DNA of 64,000 nucleotides from Ailanthus altissimus (GCA_946807835.1 OX327683.1:33415001-33479000); one strand, 5' to 3'; positions 37,792-49,736 are shown, counted from the stretch's first letter. Numbers and translations: made by a program. The notes: a model not told the origin generated them from the sequence alone.

Positions 37792-38552
37792 TGTAAGAAT
37801 ATTGATTAAAAATTATTGAAATATGATTTGGGGATCAAGTTAAATGTGTAGGGTACACACGGATCGAAGACGGACGTGAAAGAAGGCAAAAAATGAGAAG
37901 GCGCACCATGCGACCAGCGTCGCGGCGACCAGGAGTGGACGTCGTGGCGCCAGAACAGAACACTCAGCACCGCAGCGCTCAGCAGAAGCGCAACAGCGCT
38001 GGAGCGACGAGATCCCAGCGCTGCAGCGCTGGACGCGGGAACAGTATCCCGAAATTAGGAAACTTCCTAATTTCGTCTCCCACTTGCTCTAGGACTCCCT
38101 AATACGACTCCCACACATATAGGGAATACATAGGACGTTCCAATGCCTATATAAACGCTATCAATTGGCTTGTAAACACAACTTAGTGATCTTGACAACC
38201 TTTGTGATCAAGTTAGTGAGATCTTTGTGATCTTAGAGAGATCTTGGTGATCAATAATAATCTTAGTGATTATTCTTAGTGGTTCTTTGTGAGAGAAAAT
38301 CCCTAGAGAGAAAGAGAGAGTTTTCTTTGTGATTTTTCTTATAATAGGTATACTTTGTGGTTGCCTTGTGATTCATAATAAGAGAAGAGTGTGATCTTGA
38401 TCTGCTGTGGACGTAGGTAAGTTGCCGAACCACGTAATTCTTTGTGTGTTCTTCTTCTACCCTTTCTCTCTTTTATTTCTTAATAACTTGTTTTGCATTA
38501 TTATATTACTTGGGTGAATTGTTTAGCTTGTTTGTGTGCTTCCGCTTCAACA
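37792..38552 (+). repeat. 5' LTR of the full-length Copia
   Basis: Starts TGTAAGAATATTGATTA and ends CGCTTCAACA. It contains a GC-rich AGCGCT-repeat region, a TATATAAA box near 38149 and a run of GTGATC-type short repeats (38180-38290). Confidence 0.93.
38147..38156 (+). promoter_or_regulatory. TATA box of the 5' LTR
   Basis: CTATATAAAC is followed by the transcribed part of the LTR. The 3' LTR has the matching CTATATAAAG at about 42994-43003. Confidence 0.65.
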
Positions 38553-38572
38553 AATTGGTATTAAAGCTTTGG
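38553..38572 (+). promoter_or_regulatory. Primer-binding site
   Basis: AATTGGTATTAAAGCTTTGG follows the LTR. The core TTGGTATTAAAGC is a variant of the initiator tRNA-Met complement TGGTATCAGAGC. Confidence 0.7.
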
Positions 38573-38584
38573 TTCTAAGCAAAC

Positions 38585-41500
38585 ATGGCCACACCCAAGT
38601 ATGAGGTAGAGAAATTCAACGGTACGAATGACTTCAATCTGTGGAAGATGAAGGTTAAGGCGTTGTTGGTGAGCCAAAGACTTGGTTCGGCATTAGAGGA
38701 GACTGCAACTCCATCTAGTGATGAAGAGAAGACGCCAGAGTCATCTAGAGCAGAAGCAAAAAGAAGGGACATTCAAGAAAGAGCTCATAACACAATTGTT
38801 CTATCATTGAGCGATGAAGTACTAAAGGAAGTAGCAGGTGAGACGACGGCAATAGATCTTTGGAAGAAGCTTGACTCTCTTTATATAAGAAAATCGTTGG
38901 CCAATAGACTACATATAAAGAAGAAGCTGTATCAGCTGTCCATGTCAGAGAGGACGCCGATGAAAGATCATATAGACGTCTTCAATAAGATTATCCTTGA
39001 TCTTGAGTCTATCAACATCAAGATAGAAGATGAAGATAGAGCAATTATTCTGCTGAGTTCACTCCTCAAGAGCTATGAGAGTTTTGTTGATACGCTACTC
39101 TACGGCAGAGAGAGTTTAACGATGAGTGATGTGAAATCATCATTAAACTCAAAGTTATTAGGAAAGCAGGCTGAGGGCAATGCAGAAAGTTTATCTGTAA
39201 GAGGAAAGCCCTCATATAGAGATGGGAAGAAAAAAGGCTCAAGGTCAAAGTCTAGGACTCCTAGGAAGTGCTATTGCTACAAGAAAGAGGGGCACTTCAT
39301 AAAGGACTGTCCTGAGAAGAAAGCACAGGACAAGAAGAAAGTGGATGTTGCGCTTGCCTATGATGATAGCTATGACAGCGCAGAGACACTCGTCGCTACT
39401 AATGGTATAAACTCTGAACAATGGGTTTTAGATTCTGGTTGTACTTTTCACATGTGCCCGCACAAGTCTTGGTTTACAAATTTCCAGCCTATTAGTGGTG
39501 GTAAGGTCTTAATGGGTAATGACGTTGCATGTCAGATGATAGAAATTGGTAGTGTTAAGCTTAGGCTGCATGATGGGCGAGTGAGAGAGTTGACAGATGT
39601 TAGGTATGTTCCTGACTTAAAGAGAAACTTGATCTCACTAGGGACTTTAGACCAGAATGGGTGTTCCATCAGGATCGACGGAGGGATTTTAAGAGTTTTG
39701 AGAGGTTCCATGGTGGTGATGAGAGGAGAGAAGCATAAAGGTGTTTATATGCTTAAGGGTGAAGTCGTGAGTGGTTCTGCACTATTCTCTGTAGATGATG
39801 AGAGTATGCAAACCAAGTTATGGCATCTTAGACTGGCACACTTAGGCGAGAGAAACCTAAAGGAGTTATATAGTCAAAAGGCGTTTGGTGAGGATAAGTT
39901 CCAGCCCTTGGAGTTTTGTGAGCATTGTGTGCTAGGGAAAGTATATAGAGTGAGGTTCAGTACTGGCGAGCATAAGACTAAGGGGACTCTTGACTACATA
40001 CACTCGGATCTTTGGGGACCAGCTCAGATAGCTACTCGTGGTGGTGCTAGATATTTTCTCAGCTTGATTGATGACTATTCGAGGAAGCTGTGGGTCTATG
40101 TGTTGAAGAGTAAGGATCAAGTATTTGATGTGTTCAAGACTTGGAAGGCTCTTGTTGAGAATCAAACTGGCAAAAGAGTGAAGAGGTTGAGAACTGACAA
40201 CGGCCTCGAGTTTTGCAACAGAGAGTTTGATGGGTTTTGTGCCAAGCATGGGATTGCAAGGCACAGAACAGTAAGATCAACACCGCAGCAGAATGGGGTA
40301 GCTAAGAGGATGAACAAAACCCTACTTGAAAGGGTTAGATGCATGTTTACCAATGCGAAGATGTCCAAGACATTCTGGGGAGAAGCTGTAGTAACTGCTG
40401 CTTACTTGATAAATAGAAGTCCCTCCTCATCAATTGACTTCAAGACGCCAGAAGAGAAATGGTCTGGCAATCCTCCAAAGTATGACCATCTTAGAATATT
40501 TGGTTGCCCTGCCTTTGTACATGTTAAGGAGGGGAAGTTGGAACCTAGAGCTATCAAAGGGGTATTCATAGGATATCCCAAAGAAGTAAAATGATACAAG
40601 GTGTGGTGTAAAGACTTAACACCACCAAGGAGTATCATAAGCCGTGATGTGACGTTCGATGAGATGACGATGTTGAAAACCTCCCAAGTAGATGAGAAAG
40701 AAGAACCTGTGACCAAGGAAAACTTAGCACCCGAGTCAATAGAAGTTGAAGTAGCGCCTGAAAACGGATCTGATATACCCCCAGATCAACACTTCAACAA
40801 GGAAATCCTTGAAGATGAACCAAGAACACCAGCGTGTTCCTCCAAGTCCACCCAAAAGAAGACTAGAACTCCTGAGTTGGAACTTGAAGAGTACCAGCTT
40901 GCTAGAGACAGGTTAAAGAGAATGATTAACCCACCAGTCAGGTATGCACAAGTAGACTTAGTTGCTCATGCTTTTAATTCTGCTTACACTCTTGAGTATG
41001 ATGAGCTTAGGACATATGGTGAGGCTATGAAGAGTGAAAACAAAAAAGAATGGCAGCAGGCCATGGAAGAAGAAATTTGTTCTCTTAGGAAGAACAATAC
41101 CTGGAAATTGGTGGAGAGACCTCAAAAGAAGCTAGTCGGGTGCAAGTGGGTGTATAAGGTGAAGGAGGGGATACCGGCGATTGAGCCTACGAGATTTAAG
41201 GCTAGGTTAGTAGCACAAGGTTTTACTCAGAGAGAGGGAGTCGATTTTCATGAGATATTCTCTCCAGTTGTCAAGCATACATTTATTAGGATTTTGTTAG
41301 CTATGTGTGCGAACCCTGATTTACATTTAGAGCAAATGGATGTAAAGACAGCTTTTCTACATGGAGAGCTTGAAGAAACAATATACATGGCACAGCCGCA
41401 AGGGTTCGAGGAGCCTAGTAAAGAAGATCATGCTTGTTTGCTAAAGAAGTCATTATACGGGTTAAAGCAATCACCTAGACAGTGGTATAGGAGATTTGAT

Positions 41501-42568
41501 GAGTTTATGATGGCTTGTGGCTTTAATAAGAGCAAGTATGATGGATGCGTGTACTTCAAGAACATGAGTTGTGGGATGATTTATTTGCTTCTATATGTCG
41601 ATGATATGTTGATCGCATGCAAGAATATGGAAGAAATACAAAAGCTCAAGAAGCAGTTAAGTGGCGAGTTTGAAATGAAGGATTTGGGAGCAGCGAAGAG
41701 AATTTTGGGTATGGACATTGTGAAGGAAAGAAGAGATGTTATCTTCTTGTCCCAACAGCGATATATAGTCAAAATTCTGGAGAAGTTCGGTATGTCAAAC
41801 GCGAAGGCTGTCTCTACTCATTTGGCCATGCATTTCAGACTGTCAGCAGCACAGTCGCCGATATCAGAGGATGAGAAACTGCAGATGAGCAAAGTACCGT
41901 ATGCAAGCGCTGTGGGGAGCATCATGTATGCAATGGTTTGCACAAGACCAGACATAGCACAGGCTGTGAGTGTGGTGAGTAGATACATGGCGAATCCGGG
42001 TAAAGATCACTGACTTGCAGTAAAGTGGATTCTAAGATATCTCAAGGGAACGTTGAATCACGGGTTGATGTATAAGAGGGACGAGGACAGCAATGAAATG
42101 GTAAGAGAGTACGTAGACTCATATTATGCAGGTGATCTTGATAAGAGAAGATCGTTGACGGGTTACGTATTCACAGTGTTTAGGTGTAGTGTGTGTTGGA
42201 GATCAGTTCTACAACATGCGGTTGCACTTTCTACCACAGAGGCAGAGTACATAGCTATTGGTGAAGCTATAAAAGAGGCCGTGTAGTTAAAAGGCATATG
42301 CGCGGAGATATTGGCTCATAAAGATGTAAACACCGGTGTATATTGTGACAGCCAGAGTGCCATACACCTAAGCAAGCATCAAGTGTTCCATGAGAGGTCG
42401 AAATACATTGATGTGAGGCTTCATTACATTCGTGAGATTGTCCAAAGTGGTAAAGTTAGTCTGGCAAAGATAGCGTCATCTAAAAACTCTGCTGATATGT
42501 TGACTAAGCCACTGCCCTCGGTTAAGTTTATCCTATGCAAGGACTTAACCGGAGTCACTACTTTGTAA
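38585..42568 (+). pseudogene. Copia Gag-Pol polyprotein with three stops
   Basis: One frame of about 1,327 codons covers all Copia domains. Gag starts 'MATPKYEVEKFNGTNDF'; protease has 'WVLDSGCTFHMC' (about residue 284); integrase has its His/Cys motif at 39830-39930 and Asp residues in 'HSDLWGP' and 'RTDNGLEF'; reverse transcriptase has 'YVDDMLIA' (41596-41619); RNase H has 'ALSTTEAEYIA' and 'YCDSQSAIHLSKHQVF'. Stops are at 40592 (TGA where GGA is expected), 42011 (TGA for TGG) and 42284 (TAG for TGG). Other damage: the zinc knuckle reads CYCYKKEGHFIKDC, with a Cys displaced; the integrase catalytic Glu in 'NGVAERMN' is Lys (40303); 'VDSDYAGD' of RNase H reads 'VDSYYAGD'. Apart from these changes the frame is intact over 4 kb. 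Confidence 0.95.
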
Positions 42569-42637
42569 GGGTGACCGAAGATGCGGAAATGAGAGATCGA
42601 TTTACTTTGTGAATGATTTTGAATCAAGGAGGGAATT

Positions 42638-43419
42638 TGTGAGAATATTGATTACAAATCATTGGAATATTATTTGGGGATCAATCCAAGTGTGTAGGGT
42701 ACACACGGATCAAAGACGGACGCGAAAAGAGGCGAAAAATGAGAAGACGCACCATGCGACCAGCGCCACGGCGACCAGAACAGAACACTCAGCGCCGCAG
42801 CGCCAGGAAGGCAGCGCCGCAGCGCTCAGCAGAAGCGCGCCAGCGCTGGAGCGACGAGATCCCATCGCTGCAGCGCTGGACGCGGGAACAGTATCCCGAA
42901 ATTAGGAAACTTCCTAATTTCGTCTCCCACTTGCTCTAGGACTCCCTAATACGACTCCCACACGTATAGGGAATACATAGGACGTCCCAAGGTCTATATA
43001 AAGGCTATCAATTCGCTTGTAAACACAACTTAGTGATCTTGACAACCTTTGTGATCAAGTTAGTGAGATCTTTGTGATCTTAGAGAGATCTTGGTGATCA
43101 ACAATAATCTTAATGATTATTCTTAGTGGTTTTTTGTGAGAGAAAATTCCTAGAGAGAAAGAGGGAGTTTTCTTTATGATCTTTCTTATAATAGACATAT
43201 TTTATGGTTGCCTTGTGATTCATAATAAGAGAAGAGTGTGATCTTGATCTGCCGTGGACGTAGGCAAGTTGCCGTGGACGTAGGCAAATTGCCGAACCAC
43301 ATAATTCTTTGTGTGTTCTTCTTCTACACTTTCTCTATTTTATTTCTTAATAATTTATTTTATATTATTATATTATTTGAGTGAATTGTTTAACTTATTT
43401 GTGTGCTTCCGCTTCAACA
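42638..43419 (+). repeat. 3' LTR of the full-length Copia
   Basis: Starts TGTGAGAATATTGATTA after a purine tract (AAGGAGGGAATT, 42626-42637) and ends CGCTTCAACA. It has a small internal duplication, GTTGCCGTGGACGTAGGCAA (43250-43290), absent from the 5' LTR. Confidence 0.93.
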
Positions 43420-43510
43420 GTGGCTTATGATTAAGCGAAGATCAAAAAATAATATCATCATCAAATTCATTTCGATGAGGTAATTTTTCTTCGCTCGTAG
43501 ATGAAGACTG
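43420..43510 (-). pseudogene. SPH pseudogene C, signal-peptide part
   Basis: The minus strand reads a hydrophobic start 'MNLMMILFFDLRLIISH' right up to the Copia 3' border, matching the MNLVMIFF-type signal peptide of SPH pseudogene B. Together with 37691-37791 it forms one SPH locus split by the Copia. Confidence 0.7.
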
Positions 43511-43867
43511 CAAAGTTGAAACACTATTGTTTGCAGATCATAAAATAATGTAAAGAAATTATTGTTTTCTCTTTATGATTTTTCACATAATTTACCACCT
43601 AATTTTTTTTCATATTACTCTATTTTCCTTTTACCATGATAAAACTAACAGAGAAAACACACATATATTTTTTAAGGGTATTACTAAGCATTTCAAATGA
43701 CTAATATAATAACATATATAAAATAAGAGTCTTATAATTCATAATGACGGCTTAGAGTGATAATTCCATTAATTATTAGCTTAGTACAAGATTAAGAACC
43801 CATAATTAACCATGACCGACCGCACGCAAGACAAAGGAATTAAAGCACCTTAGCCGTCGTATTCTAA
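43511..43867. other. AT-rich spacer with SPH flanking sequence
   Basis: The block GGAATTAAAGCA...TATTCTAATT downstream of the next SPH gene is shared with the 3' flank at 48940-48968. No gene. Confidence 0.45.
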
Positions 43868-44305
43868 TTAGTGTTTTTTGATAGCTCCCTGATCCCATTT
43901 GTGCCGAAACTCATCAGTACCTTCTCGAATATTTTTTAGGTAAATCCCATCATCTTTGGCTATCCAAATACAGTCTGAATTAGCACATTTTTTAAAAAGG
44001 TCATAAGGATCCCTCCAAAACACATCAAAAGATTTATGAAGCCCGGCTTCTCTTTGACTCAAGTAACACCAATAAAGTGTGCTTCCAAAGACATTCATCT
44101 CGAATTCCCAATTAGTTTCAGTTCCGACGGTGAGATTGTGTATGCCGAGGTCGTCGTCACCAGATTTACAGTGCACGAACAAAACCTTGTTGCCGCTCAA
44201 TGCATTTGCAACATGTACGTGCCACTTTGAAGCTCTTGATGGGCTTATGGCTAAAGCAAGAACACAAAACAACATCACCACCTTCATTTTGAGGGAAGTT
44301 GTCAT
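43868..44305 (-). CDS. S-protein homologue (SPH), intact
   Basis: This is a secreted protein of 145 residues from the plant self-incompatibility S1 family. In poppy a member (PrsS) is the pistil self-incompatibility ligand, while most members in other plants have unknown roles. The start chosen is MTTSLKMKVVMLFCVLALA, which gives a normal signal peptide ending near 'SPSRAS'. An in-frame ATG lies 32 codons upstream (44401) but would put a long polar stretch before the signal. Mature landmarks are 'KWHVHVANALSGNKVLFVHC', 'GDDDLGIHNLTVG' with an N-glycosylation site, 'LYWCYLSQREAG', 'CANSDCIWIAKDDGIYLKNI' and 'RHKWDQGA'. The cysteines expected for the family's two disulfides are present. No lesion is seen. 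It shares an upstream TTTAAAAGC block with its paralogues. Confidence 0.9.
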   Translation of the reverse strand: MTTSLKMKVVMLFCVLALAISPSRASKWHVHVANALSGNKVLFVHCKSGDDDLGIHNLTVGTETNWEFEMNVFGSTLYWCYLSQREAGLHKSFDVFWRDPYDLFKKCANSDCIWIAKDDGIYLKNIREGTDEFRHKWDQGAIKKH

Positions 44306-44360
44306 TTTGGCTTTGTTGATGGAGATTGAAAGTTGACGGGTACTGCTGTCTACTTGTCTT

Positions 44361-44371
44361 GCTTTTAAATT
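44361..44371 (-). promoter_or_regulatory. Conserved TTTAAAAGC upstream element
   Basis: AATTTAAAAGC on the minus strand lies about 58 bases upstream of the chosen start. It matches the element at the other SPH loci and falls inside the alternative N-terminal extension, which argues against that longer start. Confidence 0.45.
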
Positions 44372-44401
44372 GAGATTCTGAGTAGCCTCTTGTCTATACA
44401 C

Positions 44402-45459
44402 GAGTTTCTATATCAAATGAATGTTAGTGATTGATAATTTACCTAATTGGAAAATAATAATATAATAAATCTAGACATAATATGCCCATACCTTAATAAG
44501 AGATTCTTAAATTAATTAAGGTAAGTTAGATGAGGCTACATGATCTAATTCACAAACATAGTAAGAATTATTGTTTTGTTATCTAGAAAAGTATTTTGAT
44601 AGTTTGAATTTCCTTAAATAAAAGGATAATATTTATTACCCTGATTTTCATTAATGTTTATGGAACGTTTTATATTATGAATATAATAGTTTTTATATTA
44701 CTTTTCAAATTAAATGTTTGTGCCATGAAATATATGAGATTTAAATTTAAAATCTCCATTTATTAGAGGATTTTTTGACATTTAGATTTGGATTCTTTCC
44801 TGATCTTAGTTTTTATTATAATGAATATAAACATATGATTGATAGTTGATAAAAAAAAATAATAATAAAAAAAATATTTTTATCATGCATGCCTTATATA
44901 GTACACGTATTAAAAGATTTATAAAATATTAACTAAAGCTAAAATTAGTAATACCATATAAGACATATTATTATAATTAATTTTTTATAATATTTAATAA
45001 TTAATTTAAATTAATGATAGTATATTTATTTATTTATTTTATTCTAAAATAGTTTCATTTAGTTGAATCCATTTCTATGTTACACCAAACATATGACAGT
45101 ACTATCTTTCAAAAACCATATGACAGTACTATAAATTATCCAAAATCCTATCATATTTTATTCTATCCTACTTATTTCTAACAAATTTTTTCAATCCTTT
45201 CCAACATAATCTTACATAACATGTCTGGTTTTTAAAATTGGCTGAATTTTATTAAATTAGATGTATTCTAATAAAAAACATAATTACCCTTTTTTTTTTC
45301 TAAATTGTTTCACACTAACCCATTTTGTATTTTTTTTCTCGCCTTTTCCTTTTCTATTTTTACATAAAATAAAATTTTTTATAACTCCAAATAATTTAGA
45401 ATCTTGATTTAAGTTTACCATTAAAGTTTCTAGAGATATCTTTTTTCTCGAAGAGAAAG
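44402..45459. other. AT-rich spacer
   Basis: No gene or clear repeat was recognised. Confidence 0.5.
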
Positions 45460-45464
45460 ATAAG

Positions 45465-46473
45465 TGTTGAAAAATTGGTGATTCAACAATTTTGGTTGAA
45501 CAAGAATTGAGATGAATATCAAAGTGAAGAGTCATAAGAAGTCAAGAAAGTGTGGGACACGTATGGAGAAGTTTAGGACATGTGGGACACGAAAGGGGAA
45601 GTGAAACGGAACTCAAAGACGCGAAGGAAGAGAAGGAATCGCAGGGAGCTGACTAGCGCCGCGGTGCCCAGAGATGAGCATCGCAGCGCTCAACACAGAA
45701 GACCAGTGCTGCAGCGCTGGATGCGAGAAGGGCCAGCACCGCGGCGCTAGAACGCGTGGAAAAGTCTGTTTTAGTTCAGAATTTCAAGTTTTGGGAAGTT
45801 TTAGACTTCCAAAACAAGTGGACTCTTACTCCAATAAGGAATAGGGTTTGTAGGCACGAAATACACCATATGTAAACACTTGTAAACCCTTATTTAAGAT
45901 TAAGCATCTAAGGTTTCAAGATGTAACCATAAGAGAGAATAGAGGAGCTAGGTAGGCACTAAGTGCGTGGTGCACTAGGGTGTAACCTTGAGGGGTGTTT
46001 TCTTCTTTAGGTTCTTTGAGTGAATAAAAGAGAAACACCATAAATCCTTTTGACTTAGATGTTCGGGCTATTCTTGTGTTTCTTGTAAAAATCTCTTATG
46101 AGGAGATACGAAGAGGTCTTAGGGAGTCATCATAATCAAGGGTAGATACTTAGAGGTCTTTATGGGAGATACTAAAGGGTCTTGTGAGATCATTGATGAT
46201 GTAAGAAGATACTTTGTGATCTATTTCAATAGTAAGAAGCTGGATCATGGATCCTCCGTGGACGTAGGCAATTTGGGCCGAACCACGTATATCTTGTGTC
46301 TTGTGATTGATTTGTTTTCTTTATCTTTATTAATGTGTTAATCTTATGTGTTCTTATTTATGGTGTGAGTTATGATTTTTCGCTGCACATAGAGTAAAAA
46401 GGGTATCAAGGTTGTGGCTTAATTGATGTCATAAGGGTGTCAAATTGAAGTGCATGACGTGATATCCTCAACA
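45465..46473 (+). mobile_element. Solo LTR (Copia-type), 1,009 bp
   Basis: Starts TGTTGAAAAATTGG and ends ATCCTCAACA, with a perfect 5-bp target duplication ATAAG (45460-45464 and 46474-46478). It shares GTGGACGTAGGCAA and GCCGAACCACGTA motifs and AGCGCT-rich stretches with the full-length Copia LTRs, so it is a related family. No internal region is present, the mark of LTR-LTR recombination. Confidence 0.9.
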
Positions 46474-46675
46474 ATAAGATATCCCGACACAGTAACATCT
46501 TAATATCATCAGAAAAGGCAAAAAAATAAAAATAAAGAATCAATTAAGGAATAAAAAAAATAGATCTATATTCAACGGATCACACCTGCCAAGAAAAAGC
46601 ATTTTGTTTTCGTTCAACACGTAGTCACATATGAAATAGTGGATGATATTAATTTAACATAACTCGTTTGGTTGA

Positions 46676-47420
46676 GTTTTTTAGGTAGAGTTTTTGAAAG
46701 TAGAATTTTTTAAAATAGAGTTTTTGAAAGTAAAGCTTTTAAAAATAAATCATTGATTGCTTGATTATCAATTAAAAAAACTCATTTGAAGTATTAGATC
46801 ATTTGGTTATACATTATTGAAAGTACTCATCTGTGATTAAATTACTAAAGGGGATAATTAATAAAACTTATATTTAATTTTTAAATAATTTAATATTTTT
46901 TTATATATAAATTTAAATTTATTATGTATTTTTTCCAATTCAGTTTTTTAAATTACAAGAATCAAGTAAAACTAATATATAGTAATCAATAAATTAATAT
47001 AAATTTATTATGTTTGGTACAAAAATTAAAATTAACATTATACTTATTTTATTGAAAAAATTAACATAATCAACAAAGAATTTTATTAGATTCTTATAAA
47101 AATATGATGGTTATAGAGATATGGAAACTGATAGCTTTTAAAAAAAATATTAAAAATATTAAAGTTAAATAAGATTTATTTTTATTAACAGTACACCATG
47201 AAATTAAAAAAAATATTATTATGGTATATGTGACAATGCAAAAATATTTAAAAATAAGCTAAACTTTCAAAAGTTTAAAATTTGAGTTTTGCAAATAGAG
47301 TTAAAATAATTTTTTTAATTTTTAAGTTCTTCTTCAATTGCAATCAAACGTCATAAAAAAATTTCAAAAGAGTTTTTGGTATAAAAAAATTTTTTAGGCA
47401 ATAGAAAAACTCAACCAAAC
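46676..47420. mobile_element. MITE copy 1, GTTTGGTTGAG ends
   Basis: The terminal inverted repeat is GTTTGGTTGAGTTTTTTAGG on the left, complement of CTCAACCAAAC on the right. It is about 745 bp with no frame. A second, diverged copy lies at 49737-50475. No clear target duplication was found. Confidence 0.65.
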
Positions 47421-48968
47421 AGATATTAGAATACTAATACAAGTCCCTATATTTTAAATGTTTAAGAATGTAAATAAAATTTTATTTTATTTTATTACCC
47501 TATTGAGACTTTAACTTTAAAAATGAACAATTATTCTCTTGTCTTTATATACATATGTTCTTACTCTAAAATATTCTTTTGGGTAGGTTCGCTTAATCTA
47601 AATTTTGACTTTAAATAGTTTTAAAATTTTAATTTATTAATCTCATGCAATCCAACAATACAAAGTTGATATTTTGAAATATTGCTCTTGACTTTGAATC
47701 TATATTATTAGGTTGTATAAGATCAATCGTTTTTAGTTACAAATTTAAGTTAAGAGAACCCAACTAATATTTCTTATAATGGACTATTGATCCTAAAATA
47801 AAATATTAGTTGTATAATTTCTTTATCAATTACTTTGTTTTTTTACACTTAAAACTTTTTTACTTATAAAATAGAAATTCATTTTAAAAATATAAAGTAA
47901 ATTTTTTATAAATTTCATTGTCATTATTTCCCTAAATTATTGAGTCGTAAAAAAGAAGAAAGCAAATACCATAGATGAAAATCACCACCAATGCCCGATC
48001 CCATAAGCACATATGATGATTGCTGAGAAATTGAGTATGATAACTATCTCATTTTAGAAACCCACAAGAACTTAATCTAGTATACATCCACTTCACCCTT
48101 TCAAACAAATCGAATCAATATAGTGGTTTCAGCAGAAAACAAACAAACAAACAAATAACTAACCACCCATTTGAAGACCCAGCATCATCACTCTCATTCT
48201 CTCTATCAATGGACTCACTGTCCATTTGAAAACCAACCTCAGAAATTGTTCAAGATAGAGGTGTTCGAAGAATCCAAATCGGTCAAAACAAATAAGAAAT
48301 ACTCTCAACAACCAAATCGAATTCAAGGACAAAGTTTTGTATTTACAATCCAAAAAACTTGTTAGTAAATAAATAAACAACGAAGGGTTAAAAAAAAAGA
48401 GAAAAATGGTAAAAGAAAATGAACAAATAAATAAAGTAAAGATTGATACCATGATGTTAATATTCTTAATAAAAAGTCAATGTCATAATCGAAATTAAAT
48501 TTAGATTATGGGAGTCTTTCAATGATATGATTACATTAGCTTTCCAACCAAGTATATTTTATGTGAACAAGTTGTACACGTGTACAATATTGCAAGAAAA
48601 TTAGTTTATGCATTAATAGACAATTAGACACGGGTTTCTCTTAATAAATTACAGCATTATACATTGCTTTCCTAAATAAGCATTAGGCGGAACTTTCTTA
48701 TATTTTATCTTTGGCTACAGGTATTCTAATTTTATTTGATATGCATTGTTTTCTATTAGTTTTATAGTTTTAGATTAGCCTCATAAAAATGCTCTATATT
48801 AATTAATGGTGGTCTTAATAAAAAAATTAGTCGAGGAAAATAAGGAAAAAAAAAAGCAAAGAAGAAAACATAAAATCAGAGTCTTATTCATAATAATGAT
48901 TATCATGAGTGACAATTTTCACTTGCTTAATGCAAGGAATTAAAGCAAAATAATTATGATATTCTAAT
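47421..48968. other. AT-rich spacer
   Basis: No gene. A less AT-rich patch at 47970-48320 (CACCACCAATGCCCGATCCC, ACCCATTTGAAGACCCAGC) has no motif I recognise and could be a captured gene fragment. Confidence 0.4.
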
Positions 48969-49412
48969 TTATGATATATTTGTAGCCATTGCTCCCGGTT
49001 CCCACTTGTGCACGAAATCATCGACGTCTCTAGGAATATCTTTCAAGTAAATCCCATCATCTTTGGCCGTCCAGATACAATTTAAATGATCGCATTTTAT
49101 GAAAAGGATAGAGTCATTCCAAAACACGTCAAAAGATTTATGAAGCCCGGCTTCTCTTTGACTAAAATAACACCAATAGAGTGTAGTTCCAAAGATATTC
49201 ATCTCAAACTCCCAATTAGTTTCAGTTCCGACGGTGAGATTGTGCATGCCGAGATCATCGTCGCCAGATTTGCAATGCACGAACAAGACCTTGTTGTTGC
49301 CCAATCCATTTACAACATGTACGTGCCATGATGGATCATAAGCATTTGATGGGCATATGGCTAGGGCAAGAACAACAAATAATATCACCGGGTTTATTTT
49401 GAGAGAAGTCAT
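48969..49412 (-). CDS. S-protein homologue (SPH), intact
   Basis: This is a complete 147-residue member of the secreted S1 family and the closest paralogue of the SPH at 43868-44305. The signal peptide MTSLKINPVILFVVLALAIC ends near 'PSNA'. The mature part shows 'WHVHVVNGLGNNKVLFVHC', 'GDDDLGMHNLTVGTETNW' with the NLT glycosylation site, 'LYWCYFSQREAGLHKSFD', 'CDHLNCIWTAKDDGIYLKDI' and 'HKWEPGAMATN'. Cysteines of the two family disulfides are present. The start is the first ATG after the conserved upstream block and aligns with the paralogue's MTTSLK start. No lesion is seen. Its role cannot be told from sequence, because most SPH proteins outside poppy have no assigned function. Confidence 0.92.
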   Translation of the reverse strand: MTSLKINPVILFVVLALAICPSNAYDPSWHVHVVNGLGNNKVLFVHCKSGDDDLGMHNLTVGTETNWEFEMNIFGTTLYWCYFSQREAGLHKSFDVFWNDSILFIKCDHLNCIWTAKDDGIYLKDIPRDVDDFVHKWEPGAMATNIS

Positions 49413-49455
49413 TGTTTCGGCTTTGTTGACCGACTGATGTTGACAAACTGTTGCT

Positions 49456-49468
49456 CTGCTTTTAAATT
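49456..49468 (-). promoter_or_regulatory. Conserved TTTAAAAGC upstream element
   Basis: AATTTAAAAGCAG on the minus strand lies about 45 bases upstream of the SPH start, with the neighbouring AGCAACAGTTTGTC also shared by the 24.8-kb locus. Confidence 0.45.
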
Positions 49469-49736
49469 AATAATTAAGAGTCTCTTATCTAAGCGAGAAG
49501 GACGCGTATTGAGTTATTAAAAATAGTAAGTGATGATTATTATTTTCTTATTTAAAGAATTTTTTTATAGAAAGATTATTTTCAATTTATTTAATGGTAG
49601 TACCCAAAAAAGATTGTTATTTACGATTTTAAAATTTCATGATATCCTTGAATGATTTGATTCTATGGAAAGTTCTTTTCACTATTCATTATTTGCAATT
49701 TAATTTGTATGCCTACGTAGGAAAGATAGAATAAGG

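Larger units (their letters stand above)
37792..43419 (+). mobile_element. Full-length Copia retrotransposon
   Basis: LTRs of 761 and 782 bp (37792-38552, 42638-43419), a tRNA-Met-type primer-binding site after the first and a purine tract before the second. Target duplication is GTGAC/GTGGC (37787-37791 and 43420-43424), with one mismatch. It inserted into an SPH gene. The polyprotein frame runs from 38585 to 42568 with three stops. The LTR pair is clearly alike over its whole length but not identical, so the insertion is not brand new. Confidence 0.95.

Noticed and set aside
43868..44401. Longer start of the SPH gene at 44401
   Set aside because: It would place 32 polar residues before the signal peptide and include the conserved upstream TTTAAAAGC block within the coding region.
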